From positions 866,353,482 to 866,417,481 of the forward strand of contig NC_056731.1 in the NCBI RefSeq assembly GCF_019279795.1: a stretch of DNA of 64,000 bases, read 5' to 3'. The translations under genes and the position numbers were made by a program. Of the stretch, positions 33,016 to 43,625 are shown in pieces. The DNA comes from Protopterus annectens (lineage: Eukaryota; Chordata; Ceratodontiformes; Protopteridae). Under the pieces are notes generated by a model. The model was not told the DNA's origin and did not search any database. It saw only the letters and a list, made by a program, of their open reading frames with translations. Position 1 is the first letter of the stretch, and each line of letters starts with the position of its first letter.

Positions 33016-34403
33016 GTATCATGTGATTCTAGTGTACTTGATAAGCATGCCATTGGGTTTGTAGTAGCCTGAATGAATCTGCATGTGGACCAAATTAACA
33101 TAGGCAAGAATATTTGAAGTATGAAAGAAGATTACTACCCAGAAGGAAGAGTTACAAAAGGACATCAGACTTGTAAAGTAGAACAATCTGTAAAGGAAAA
33201 TCTGACTGATAGTTGGCGGTTAGAGAAAAATGAGCATCAGTGAGATCACAGAATTGCTGGCGGTAAAGCATATGATGATTTGGTTTCTGTATTCTTTCTG
33301 TGGTCAGTTTCCAAGAATCTAAGATTGAGAACCCTCCTTGAGGAATCCTTGGATGGTTCCTCCCCTGCACAAAACACCATTTAGTAAAGTTTTGGAAATT
33401 TCCATTGCCCGGGGATATCTGTGTGCCTATACAGTAGCTTGTTTAGCCTGTTTGCACCATTTCTTTGTGCCAGTCACCCAGCTGAGATTTGTAGGCCACT
33501 TTTGTCTATGAATTTACAAAGTATCGTTGTGAATTACAAATTATGTACCATGACCTGTTCTTGCATTACTTATTGTCTTTGAAGGAACATAACATAAAAC
33601 ATTTCTGGAAGTGTTAATGGTTCAGCATTGCTTAAAAAAGAAACTTCTAATGATCCAAAATGATGGCACTCGAGATGCTTGTATGAGGTAATGGAGAGTC
33701 CACCTGTAGCTGCAAGTGTTCCACTCTACAAGTATAATGTCCTTATGCAGTCATAACAGTGACAGATGACAACTGACAGATACTTGGAGAATAGGTCATT
33801 GTGTAGCCCTCCTCCAGATGAATCTTGTTTTGTGTCCCCATTTCACTGGCAATGCTGAGTCTAGTGAGGACTCAACTCACATATGTCTTCTACCTCAGAG
33901 GAAGGTAGGTAGAATGTGGGAGGTGTATTCCATGTCTCACACTGGGAGTGGGTGCATCCTTGGGCACCAGTGCTGCCCAACTCTTGATACATCAGTTGGA
34001 TGCCATGACTAACCTGTCTGATCCTTAGGGGTGGTTTCTTGAGTCATCCAGCTGTATGTTGGAGGAACCCTAAGCTGAGGACTTCTCTCCCAGGTTGGCC
34101 AGTCCCATTTGAAGGGTGTCCATGAAGTCTTCTTACGGTAGTGTGTGCAGCTCAGAGCCTAGATAGACCAGTCTTTGAAATCTTGTATGAGCTAGAGTCT
34201 AGGATATCAGAGTATGGCCTTGGGAAATGTGCTGTGAATCCACTGCTTGGCCTGGCATAAACTTCTGCGTGTACCAGTTTCATTTGTTATACAGCAAATG
34301 TGCTACCACCAAGCATGCATTAGTTACATGGCCACCTTAACAGACCATTAGTATGGTACTTATTGATAACCGAAAGTCTTGACCCCCCATCACATGCAAA
34401 CAC
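33016..34403. other. Unassigned sequence
   Basis: No recognised exon or element; possibly includes more decayed Penelope sequence near 33150-33370. Confidence 0.4.
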
Positions 34404-34602
34404 GGGTCTATATGACTTGGTCGACAGTTCATTTGATCGACAAGCATTTTAGGTGGGGGGCTTCACCCCCCCCCCCCAACTATATATATCAACTACAGGG
34501 TCACACAACATTGGGGAAGGGGGCAAATGCTTGTCAATCAAATGAACTGTCGACCAAATAAACAGTCGATCATGTGAACTGTCAACCAAGTCATATAGAC
34601 CC
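34404..34602. mobile_element. MITE-like inverted-repeat element beside a (CG)n(CA)n tract
   Basis: The left edge gggtctatatgacttggtcg is mirrored at the right edge (reverse complement gggtctatatgacttggttg). The right arm carries an extra internal copy of the gacagttca..tgatygac unit, so the arms differ in length. The centre holds a G-run followed by a C-run (gtggggggcttcacccccc). No coding capacity. The right end is contiguous with (CG)n(CA)n. Confidence 0.75.
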
Positions 34603-34605
34603 GCG

Positions 34606-34652
<47 letters not shown>
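34603..34652. repeat. (CG)n(CA)n microsatellite
   Basis: Alternating purine-pyrimidine tract, CG then CA, with Z-DNA potential. Confidence 0.95.
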
Positions 34653-34654
<2 letters not shown>

Positions 34655-34849
34655 ATTGATCATTGGCCTCCTTAGAGGGAAACTTGCCTTCCTCACTGAG
34701 GAGGGTCTTTGAGTTCCTTTACTTTTCCCCTTTTTCTTCCTCTTCCAAGCTTAGCCTTAGGTGATTGCAGGGTAAGCATATTCCAACTATGTAGAGTGTG
34801 CATTCTCCTGTGCCTTCTCTTCCAGACAGTGACAGAAAATGGGAGATTT

Positions 34850-36560
34850 TCCATGCTCAAAAAAGGGTTTAATATATTTTTGTTTTAATTTTGCAAATAT
34901 GCAGTTGGAAGTTAAGGCTCTTGTCAAGCCAGAGTTCCAAATATTTAAATGAGGTGGTAGTTTCTGGTGAGGGAGCTACGGTTGAAAATTGCAAAGTATG
35001 AGGAATTGGATTTAAGTCTTCTGGGGTGGAAAAAAGCATGACTTTGGTTTTATTTGGATTAAGTACTATTTTTTTTTTTTTTTTTTTTTTAATTTAGCCA
35101 GGAGGTAAGGGACAAAGGGTCCGTTATAGATGAGATTTAATGGATTTATATGAAGAGTTTTGACCTATAAATGACCATGGTCATTTGCCTAAATTAGGAT
35201 TGGAGTTTGTGATATGTTTCTGGACAGTTTTTGATGTACAAAGTAAATAGTAATGTGATGGAACTAAGCCCTGGGGGACTTCTTTGAGAAGTGGGACTTC
35301 AGACAAATGTAAGCCAGTTTTAACAATGAACTCTAGATGGCAAGCAAGTTGATGAGGTACTGGGTAGCATTATTGCTGTGCTGTGGGCTTCTAAACAGTT
35401 AAGAAGTAATGGGGATTGTGTGACAGTTACAATGTCTTTTTTTCCTAATAAACATCTTTATTAAATTATCATATGTGACATAGGCAGTCTTACATTTATA
35501 TAATCAAAAACAAACAACATTGACACCACTTATACATTAAACATCACTTATAATCTATCCAGTCATTGTCAGTTAAGCATTATATGGCTTATTCAAATCC
35601 TGCCTCTTAAATCTCGTTCCTTCTCTGCATATATTGTTCCCACAATTCCCATTTTTTTCTGTGTAGTTTGCTCTGTCTCTTTTCCAGTTGTTTTATCGCT
35701 GTTACTATATTCACTACTTCTAGTAAAATTGGTCTAAAGTTTGATTTCCATTTTCTAGTAAATGCTTTTTTGACAGCCACCATAATTAGACTCAGCAAGG
35801 CTTTACTATGTCTAGGTAATTCTGATATTATATCATAGCTCAAAAAAAAACATCTCCCCAGTCAATCCAATCCACTCAACCAGATTCTCTAATCTACAGG
35901 AAAGTCCTCAGGAATAGATGGTATTCTTGTGGAAGTTTGGAAGCTAGGAGGGAAAAAAACTGATAAAAACCTGGAAGGTTTTGTTTAACAGTATTTTAAG
36001 AGGAGGAGAAGTACCAGCATCCTGGAAGAAGGTGGTGGTGATGGTAATACCTAAAAAGGGTAAAGATCCATTGGATCCAGCTTCATACAGGCCCATTTCT
36101 ATACTAATCCATGATTATAAAGAGTTTGTCTGTAATGACAATGACACGTTTGTTCAACTCTGAGATAATGGTACTTGTTAGTGGACCTTTGTCAATAGCC
36201 ATGAAGATGTCATTTGATCGAATCTGGATATTAGTCACAGTGCTGTGGTTTGTTTCAGAAACCATGTTGGTTTTGGCATAGGAGAGGTTGCTCTGAGATG
36301 CAAGTTGAAAAATGGCTATATGATAGTTTTTTGAAGACTTTCCATGTAAGGGAAGATGGCTATGTGTCTAACATCAGAGCTAGAGAGAGGGTATTTCGTC
36401 TTTAGTATTGATTTATTAAGTGTGCTTTTTGAAATTGCTGGGAAATATTTTGACATAAGCAGAGGTTGAAAATGCCACTCACAGGGCAGATTATGTATAC
36501 ACACTTTATAAACAATCAAGAATCTTGCTTACTATGTTTTTGATTGTCTCTGCTTTAATT
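34850..36560 (-). pseudogene. L2/Rex1-like LINE reverse transcriptase, interrupted by an L1
   Basis: Minus-strand RT motifs appear on both sides of an L1 insertion. Upstream (36160-36400) are an IAIFPYMESLQKTI segment and HSTVTNIQIRSNDIFMAID. Downstream (34900-35280) are a VPQG-like region and LNPNKTKVMLFS near 35035-35070. The latter resembles the NPNKTK motif of the LINE at 1-1338, so both may be one family. The order of motifs fits one element split at 35435-36137. Frames are broken. Confidence 0.65.
35435..36137. mobile_element. L1 insertion with internal inversion (twin-priming type)
   Basis: The left part (35435-35850) is an L1 3' end on the minus strand: reversed aataaagatg terminus, 3' UTR and C-terminal codons (frame 35607-35843). 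The right part (35885-36137) is an L1 RT segment on the plus strand, matching 7867-8100 (SWKKVVVMVIPKKGKDP). Both halves sit inside one host LINE and are flanked by acaatg at 35429-35434 and 36138-36143. A single insertion with 5' inversion and loss of the middle explains this. Confidence 0.75.
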
Positions 36561-37469
36561 GCTTTTAGGTGAAAAGGGGGGTGGTGAGAGTTTAGAAGGA
36601 TGTGAGTCAGGGAATGAGTCAGAGAATCTTATGTTTGATGGAACTTGGGGGTGGGGTAGTTGTGTGAATTCAGTTAGGAAGTCATCTAGTGAAAATGACC
36701 TTTTGGAATTGTACAACAGTTGCCTGCCATTAGTATTAGCCTTACCTCTACTGGTTGTTTGATTTACTTGGGCCAAGAATATTTTGGATTGATTGTAGAG
36801 TGTGGAGTGATTATTTCAGAGATATATAGCTTTGTGTAGCCTAATATTTTTAGTTTTTATCTATGTATTTTTGGATAGGTTACATACACTAATGTATCTG
36901 TTTTTAAGGAGCAGGTTTTTATTTATAGCAATTTCATTGTTGCATAGTGTACAACCCCAATGCGTGGTGCAGTCGATATTAAGGCACTGAGTGCTTATAA
37001 CCGTTTCATAATTAAATGTTTATATATAATACTAATAGACTAACTTCATGTCAGACAATTAGTACTTAATATTTAACTTTCAACAGTTTTCCATTGCTAA
37101 GCATAGAAATCCACGTCACAAACAGCTAGTCAATCTAGCCTTGATTTACAGATTGAATTAACATTGCTTCTTATACAAAAGCATTTACATACATAAAATG
37201 CACATTTACAGTATGGTCTGAGATCAGGAATTAACTAATGACCATGTTGTTTTATCATCACTGTGTTGAAAATCTTAACAATTGGACCAGTGGTCTCATA
37301 ATTAGCATTGCAATCAGATTTATAAATTGGTGTCTTAGTTGCTTTGTTTGCCCTCTTCATTTGCAATTTTCATTACAGACTCACGTACAGCACATTTTTT
37401 TTAAACCAGGGAGTTCTGTTTCTGCCCTGGAATCGTTCTAAGTTCCATACTTTTAATCTCAGTGATGAT
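36561..37469. other. Unassigned sequence
   Basis: No recognised exon or element. Confidence 0.5.
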
Positions 37470-38253
37470 CTTTTTTTATCTTTATTGCTGGTTGGTTTTT
37501 GGTTTTCCATTTTCTAGTTTTGGCTTTCTTTGTCACTATCAACACTATAAACAGCAAAACATTTCACTTCTTTAGTGCATGTCATTTTACTCTGTCAAAG
37601 CAAGAGCATCTCTGTATTGAGATTAAATTATCTTCCAAGAATAAGAATTAGTATAAAGTTCAATTCATTTTTGTATTGAAGCAACTCTGTACATTTACAA
37701 AATATATGCTTATAAGAACCACTGCCTGAACTATCTCCGACATATGCCTCTTGTCTGGAGGAATATTTTTCTCCAGCTCTTGTACTAGTAGAAATATTTG
37801 GGCAAGAATTTCCATGGACAAATTATACATTTTCATGATTTAGTTGCACATTTATGATTTACTGTTACTCATCTATGGATAAGACATATTTCCTTCCACC
37901 AGTCATGTGTAATATCTCCAACTGTTCATTCCATACTGTTTTTAATTCTATGCTGTATTGTCTGGTCAGATTTAATAGTGCCTTATATGATGTACTTATT
38001 GTTTTTCTCCAGTCTATTTTTGTTCTGGCTTCAGTTATAAAATTTACTATTTGTGGTTTAACACATTTACTATCATGCCTCTGCATATCTTCCTTCAGCT
38101 TTAACATCAGACCTGTATATTCAAGTTGGCTAGAGTTCAACAACCCAAAGGTTTGTCAGTTTCCATCACATTTTATTACCTTACATCCTTTTATTATCTG
38201 CTCTCAAAATTCAAAATCTTGGTTCTTTTTTCTTTCCTTTTCAAATGGCTATT

Positions 38254-38254
<1 letters not shown>

Positions 38255-38327
<73 letters not shown>

Positions 38328-38360
38328 TACATACATACTCACACACTACACACACATATG
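38255..38360. repeat. (TC)n(TA)n(CA)n microsatellite
   Basis: TC repeats, then TA repeats to 38319, then CA/CATA repeats to about 38360. Confidence 0.95.
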
Positions 38361-38879
38361 TAGCTTATTGGTGTTATTCTGTTTTTTCAAGGTCTAACTT
38401 CCTTTAAATTGAAGACATGCCTAATAATTTTATGTGCTCAAGGTTGTACACATCCTTCCATATATTCCTTTCCTGTCCCACACATGATAATGTAGCTGCC
38501 TTTTAGGATGTTGCCCCTATCATTACATTTCATTTAGGTGTGTATTCTGAGTCTGGAGTCAAATATATTGGTCTAAACTGCCTTATAGTATGCCTCGAAG
38601 TCTTTTAGTGTCAAGCCACCCTGTTCCCTTGTCAAACAATTTTCCCATTTCATTGTCTGTTTTGTTATCCCAAATTGACTCCTTAATTTCATGCATATCT
38701 TGTCTCTCATTTGATGAAAGTATAGGGCTGACCTCAATGTAGAGCCAGCAGGACCAAAAACATCTTATGCCTTCTATGTTATTGTCAATGTCTTTAAATA
38801 ATGTTTTCCATAATTTTATCTTATTTACAATCTTTTAAGTAATTTCTTTAGCTGCTTGATCAACACAGTGTTTCAAAAA

Positions 38880-40250
38880 AAATCTATATGTATCTTTTTT
38901 ACATGAAACTCCAAACTCTGGATCCCACCCAGTTCAGGTTTGTGAAAGGCAGATCATGCCTCCTGAACCTGATCGACTTCTTTGAGGCAGTCACCAAAGC
39001 CGTAGATGAGGGTAAGGTGGTTCACACAGCCTATCTTGACCTCAACAAGGCTTTCCACACCATCCCCCATTCTGGAATTATATCTAAACTCACTAAACTA
39101 GGTATAAATCCCTACATCACAAGATGGGTTGCCAACTGGTTCACTGATAAAACCCACACTGTAAAAGTTGCAGACTCCAAATCTGACCTCAAAGCAGTGA
39201 CAAGTGGAGTACCGCAGGGTTCCGTCCTGTGACCTCTCCTGTTTGGTATCTACTTCTCTGAAGTGCAGGCTAACACAGAAGGCCTCTGGCTAACGTAGTT
39301 CGCAGATGACTGCAAATTAGGAGCCATAGTCAAGTCCCCAAATGATGTGGACATCCTACAGAAGGGCCTCGCTAAGACAGATGCCTGGTGTCAGAGCCAT
39401 GGCCTCAAACGCAATGCCAAAAAGTGCAGTGTCATCCCCTTTGGTAAAAATTCTGTACCCATGAACTACCACATAGGCAGCAATCTACTTAACACCGAAT
39501 GTGTGGTGAAACCTTGGGACCCAGGTGGACAGTAGTCTCTCCTTTGATAGTCACATTGCCACAGTAGTCAGGAAGCCTTCCACGTGGCACACCTCATCAT
39601 AAAAGGGTTCTCATCCAGGAAAAAAAGAGGTCATTGTTCCCCTCTACTCGACACTTATCAGACTCATTATACAGTACAACACCCCTTTTGGAATGTACCT
39701 CACAAGACATCTACAGCAGCTGGAAAGGCCACAGAAGTATCTCACAAAGAGGATTACTGGCCTCAAACAAATACCGTACACTGACTGCCTCAAAAAACTC
39801 CAGCTTTACTCCGTAGCATATCGCCTACTCCGTGGTGATCTCTGCCTAACCTATAAAACTATGTAAAACCCAGAACTGTTGGACATGCTACATTTAAAGA
39901 AATCCCAATCCCTCCGAGCTACACGCTCTAGGGACCTAAACCTTGTCACCATAATAAAACGGACGTGCTGGAGGGATAGATTCTTGTCCCAGAGACTTCC
40001 CATACTCTGGAACAGGCTACCCATCTATGTTAAGCAAAGTTCTTCATTAACACTCTTCAAGAAAAATGTTGATGAGTGGATGGGAAATAGGAAATACACC
40101 TCAGGGATCACTTCTGTGTCTCTGCTCGACAGTAACACAGGAAAATAACTTTCTTGGGTGGCGTAAGCCAGGGAACCTTGTTGGCTAGCCTTACGTAGGA
40201 CCTTGGACCGATAGCCTAGTACCTACCTATGAACCCATGACCACACAAAA
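38880..40250 (+). mobile_element. CR1-like LINE, 5'-truncated, nested in an L1
   Basis: RT motifs run in order: FVKGRSCLLNLIDFFEAV, AYLDLNKAF, ITRWVANWFTDKTHTVKVA and SGVPQGSVL (38930-39232), then after a stop the catalytic FADDCKLGA (39300-39330), ending with the C-terminal WRDRFLSQRLPILWNRLPI block (39970-40030). The 3' end is ggaccgatagcctagtacct followed by acctatgaacccatga, the CR1-type 8-base repeat. A few stops and frameshifts are present. Two other copies (49257-51630, 59949-62243) are close relatives. Confidence 0.85.
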
Positions 40251-40893
40251 AGGGGAAGTTCTGTACCAGTTCAAGTGTTGAGGCATAATTTATTACTATA
40301 ACCTGTGTTTTTATTTCATTTGTGTTATATTCTGGTATACTTGTACAGTATTTTAGTTTATCAAATATATTTTTCATCTTGTTCCAGATTGGCAAATTAC
40401 AATGTTATGTATTATTCAAAAAGAGTTATTTTGCTAATTTGTATTTCCCCATTAATATCCAGTAATATTTTATTCTGATTGCCTCTGATTAATGTCTGTA
40501 AGTATAAAGCTAATAAAGGGGAAGGTGGTTAACCCTGCCTATCTACTCTTGTAAAACTTGGTACTTTATCCAGCTTGTCAAAACATTTAACCCTAGCCTG
40601 ACCTCCTCTGTAGATATAAATTTTAATGCTATCAACTTTTATGGGAACCCAAGTAGCTTAAGAGATCTCTTTAAGTTACCAACTCATCGTGTCAAACTTT
40701 TTTAGTGTCCAAGTCTGTTAGCATTGATATAGTATTATTATTATTATTTAGAACTTACATCATTTTGAATCGTAAGGATTATGTTACTGTTGTCAAATGA
40801 GCCTGATCTGTTATTGACAATATTTTTGCCATTCTCTTTGTCAAAAATCATCATAAAGACTAAGAGAGTCTAAGAGACTAAGAGAGGAGATGT

Positions 40894-40965
40894 CCGTTGC
40901 TTATTTTGAAACTGTCTCGCTATGTTAAACCCATTTAACATAGCGAAACAGTAAAAAAGCAACGG
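40894..40965. repeat. Palindrome 1 of a cluster
   Basis: The inner hairpin has 19-base arms (40911-40929 and 40934-40952, one mismatch) around ccca. The arms extend to ccgttgc at 40894 and gcaacgg at 40959, with small gaps. Confidence 0.9.
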
Positions 40966-40979
40966 AGATCTTGCTTTCT

Positions 40980-41122
40980 CCGTTGCTTTTTTTTAAAAAC
41001 CTGTCTCGCTATGTTAAATGGGTTTAACATAGCAAGACAGCTTTAAAATAAGCAACGGAGATCTCCGTTGCTTATTTTAAAGCTGTCTCGCTATGTTAAA
41101 CCCATTTAACATAGCGAGACAG
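40980..41122. repeat. Palindrome 2: 122-bp near-perfect inverted repeat
   Basis: From 41001 to 41122 two 61-base arms are complementary with one mismatch, centred at 41061/41062. The central 42 bases (41041-41082) are perfectly self-complementary. Each arm itself contains the ctgtctcgctatgttaaa hairpin of palindrome 1, so the structure is a palindrome made of palindromes. The centre (gcaacggagatctccgttgc) matches a similar hairpin at 40959-40986. Confidence 0.95.
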
Positions 41123-41135
41123 TGTTTTAAAAGTA

Positions 41136-41193
41136 GAGTTATACTAATGGAAAAAAGTCCGGGCGACCGGACCTTTTTCCATTAGTATAACTC
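41136..41193. repeat. Palindrome 3: 58-bp inverted repeat
   Basis: Arms 41136-41164 and 41165-41193, starting gagttatactaatgg and ending ccattagtataactc, are complementary with two mismatches. The GC-rich centre is gtccgggcgaccggac. Confidence 0.95.
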
Positions 41194-41203
41194 GATTTAC
41201 AAT

Positions 41204-41229
41204 GTGCACGCTGGCCAATCAGCGTGCAC
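41204..41229. repeat. Palindrome 4: hairpin with a CCAAT loop
   Basis: Ten-base arms gtgcacgctg and cagcgtgcac enclose gccaat. It closes the cluster on the right, followed by ttttggggggg. Confidence 0.85.
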
Positions 41230-41639
41230 GTTTTGGGGGGGTCATGGTATAATAATGATTTTGTTCCACCAGGTTTACCACAGTATTTTTGGTGATAGCC
41301 ACTGTAGGCGCAAGTTAATCAATAAATTAATTCACGTAGGTATGTATCAAAAGGACCAGCAATCTGCACAGGTTTGATTTAAAATAGTTTGGTCTAAACG
41401 CTGAAGTAAACTGTGGTAATTGCCCCTTTAATATTTTGACAGAATGGACAACTGTACATTTTCTCCACAGTATAATACTCGTTTTAGTAATTTTATTGTC
41501 ATTATATTTTAATAATAGGAGAGCATGAATGTTACCTTGCATGATGTCTAGGTAGGTAAAAACTATGTAAAATATTTTCACCTCTGATGGGGCAAGTTGC
41601 ATGTTGGGCATTCAGAAGGTTGATCAAAATTTCCATCTT

Positions 41640-42110
41640 AATCCAATTCTAGCCCTAGAAGATGATTCACAGAACAGCTGATGTTTGGGAAATTTAACTC
41701 CGCACAGTAATTTGGTACCTTTTATTAAAAGATCCATTTGATGCTCCATGAATTAATTTTCCTGGGAAATTGACAAATGTGGGTCATTATAGAAACTTGC
41801 TGCGTCGTGTGTACATTTAGAAATATGGATAATAAAGTCCAGGAATTTTGCTTACAATCACAATAAACAATCAGAATGTTTTCAGGTTGTCACTGACATA
41901 CATAAGCTCTCCCACTTCTTTTTGCCTTGTATTATGATAACCTGTAATATTTGTAAGAGATGGAGGGGGATTACCATCCTAAAGCCAGGTTTTGGTAACA
42001 ACCAGAATATCCATTCATCCAAGTAAAGCAATACAGTGAATTTCACCTTGCCAGCTTAGCCTGTTTACCATTTTTTGTGCTCAAAATATTCTACCCCATT
42101 TGGTTTTAGA
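41640..42110 (-). pseudogene. CR1-like LINE endonuclease fragment
   Basis: On the minus strand one reads DILVVTKTWL, then PPSLTNITGYHN and LMYVSDNLKTF (41880-42000), the first motifs of a CR1-type APE endonuclease that nicks the target. It is upstream coding sequence lying on the 3' side of the RT at 42220-43625, so the two are separate insertions or a rearranged copy. Confidence 0.6.
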
Positions 42111-42219
42111 TTGGACTTGCCCATCCCATGGTCAATAATTGTATATCACTTGTAATGAGTATAACTGGGATCATACCCTAGATCATTTGAGGGAACACAT
42201 GCATGGTATAAAGCATTTT

Positions 42220-43625
42220 GGAGCTGCATCTGTTCATTATATTAGTACAGGGTGCAGTTCGGGGGTACATTTTCTGTTTCCCATCCATAGATCTAAGTTG
42301 CACTTGAAAATGTTCAGGGATGAACTTGAAAATGGACAGGGATTTACTTTATTTTATATGGATGGAAAGTATGTGGCACAGCAGTGGTTTCCTCTGCAAA
42401 ATATACCTGTCCCTCCAAACTGCTCTGTTGATGTTGCAAAAGTTGTTTTATTCCCAATACTGAGTATTTCCAATGCCATTTGGCTTGCTGATGTGCAGTA
42501 AATCCATTAGTAATGGGTTAGAGGATGCCTTGTATGCCAGACGCAGATCATCTCTTAGCAGCCTGTAAGATTCCATGTATAGTGACAGGGCTTTGAGTCA
42601 GTCCATGTAGGACATGTTGTTTAGGCTTTGTATCCTTTTAGTAAGGTATCTCTGAGGGCATTTCACTCGTGTGTGTCTGGATAGATATATGCCAAAGGGG
42701 GCATTATATTCTATGATTGGCCTAATGAGGACTGAGTAAAGGGGGACAGTGACATCCCTAGATTTAGACACATTTCATGTGTTTATAAGATGTACAATGC
42801 AGAAGGACTTTTTTTTACAAAAAAGGAAACATGTTGGTCAAATGATAGGTCACTGTCCAAATAAGTTCAGAAACCTGAACAACAGGGTCCACTCTTAGGA
42901 GCTTATCATCAATGTGGTAATTCCCTGGGATAGATGACTTCACAAAAGATACCATAATGCATTTTTTGGCATTTAGTTTCAGACCCTGATTTTGACACCA
43001 GTTATTTATTTGAGACAAACCTTCATTCAGGATGGCTAAGTTATTTAGGGATTCAGTTACTGCTCCTAGCTTGCAGTCATTTAAAAACTTAGGTAGAGGC
43101 CTTTGGTTTTTGGCATTTACTTCAGAAAAGTAGGTGCCAAATAGGAGAAGTCCCAGCAGAAAACCCCAGGGACTCCGCTGGTTTCTTTGTGGAGGTAGCT
43201 TCCCTTATTTTAATTGTCTGCTTCTTATCGGTGAGCCAGTTGGCAATCTAGTGGCTGACATTTTTTTGTTTAGCTTTTCTACTATGCTCGAGTGGGGAAT
43301 TGTGTCAGAAGCTTTGGCCAGGCCATGGTAGGAGGTGTGTACCATTTTGCCTTCATCTTTTGCTTTATTGGTCTTTTCAAAAAAATCTGCCATGTTGAGT
43401 AAGTCTGACTTGCCCTTGATAAATCCAAACTGAGACGGGTTTAGTGTTTGGAGGTTCCCTATGTCCTGATTGATTAATTCCATGATAAGCCTTTCCATGA
43501 CTTTGCATATGTAGCTGGTCAGACTTAGGGGTTTTCCTTTATGCAGGGGAATAACTGCAGCTGTTCTCCATTCACTTAGTACAAAACCTCTATGGAAGCT
43601 GAGATTTAATCGTGTTAGGGAAGTG
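42220..43625 (-). pseudogene. CR1-like LINE RT, degenerate
   Basis: Minus strand: VMERLIMELINQDI, PSQFGFIKGKSDLLNMADFFE and SYHGLAKASDTIPHS (43250-43490), then NWCQNQGLKLNAKKC (42960-43010), and near the end AVWRDRYILQRKPLL and a WMGNRK-like region (42260-42440). Same family as 38880-40250 but more decayed. The tyrosine/phenylalanine-ADD box is not intact and the extreme 3' tail is not seen. Confidence 0.75.

Larger units (their letters stand above)
37470..40870 (-). pseudogene. L1-clade LINE remnant split by a CR1-like LINE
   Basis: On the minus strand the 3' end has a T-run and reversed AATAAAG at 37470-37485. The C-terminal part (37860-38150) is followed upstream by a TREQGGLTLKDFEAYYKAV-like segment (38560-38640), the L1-clade signature. 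Beyond the CR1 insertion, RT motifs resume at 40500-40720 (LDTKKFDTMSW, IYIYRGGQARVKC, DRQG) and DNSNIILTIQ near 40790. It shows many stops, and a microsatellite (38273-38360) lies inside. It is a different subfamily from the L1 at 3230-10350. Confidence 0.65.

Noticed and set aside
32472..33107. 211-codon minus-strand frame
   Set aside because: It overlaps the Penelope RT in the wrong frame and shows a biased, motif-free composition.
40890..41230. CRISPR-like array
   Set aside because: Units are palindromic and irregularly spaced with no unique spacers, and the context is a eukaryotic intron.
42139..42501. 120-codon plus-strand frame
   Set aside because: The opposite strand carries the C-terminal part of a CR1 LINE over much of it; no motif in the plus frame.
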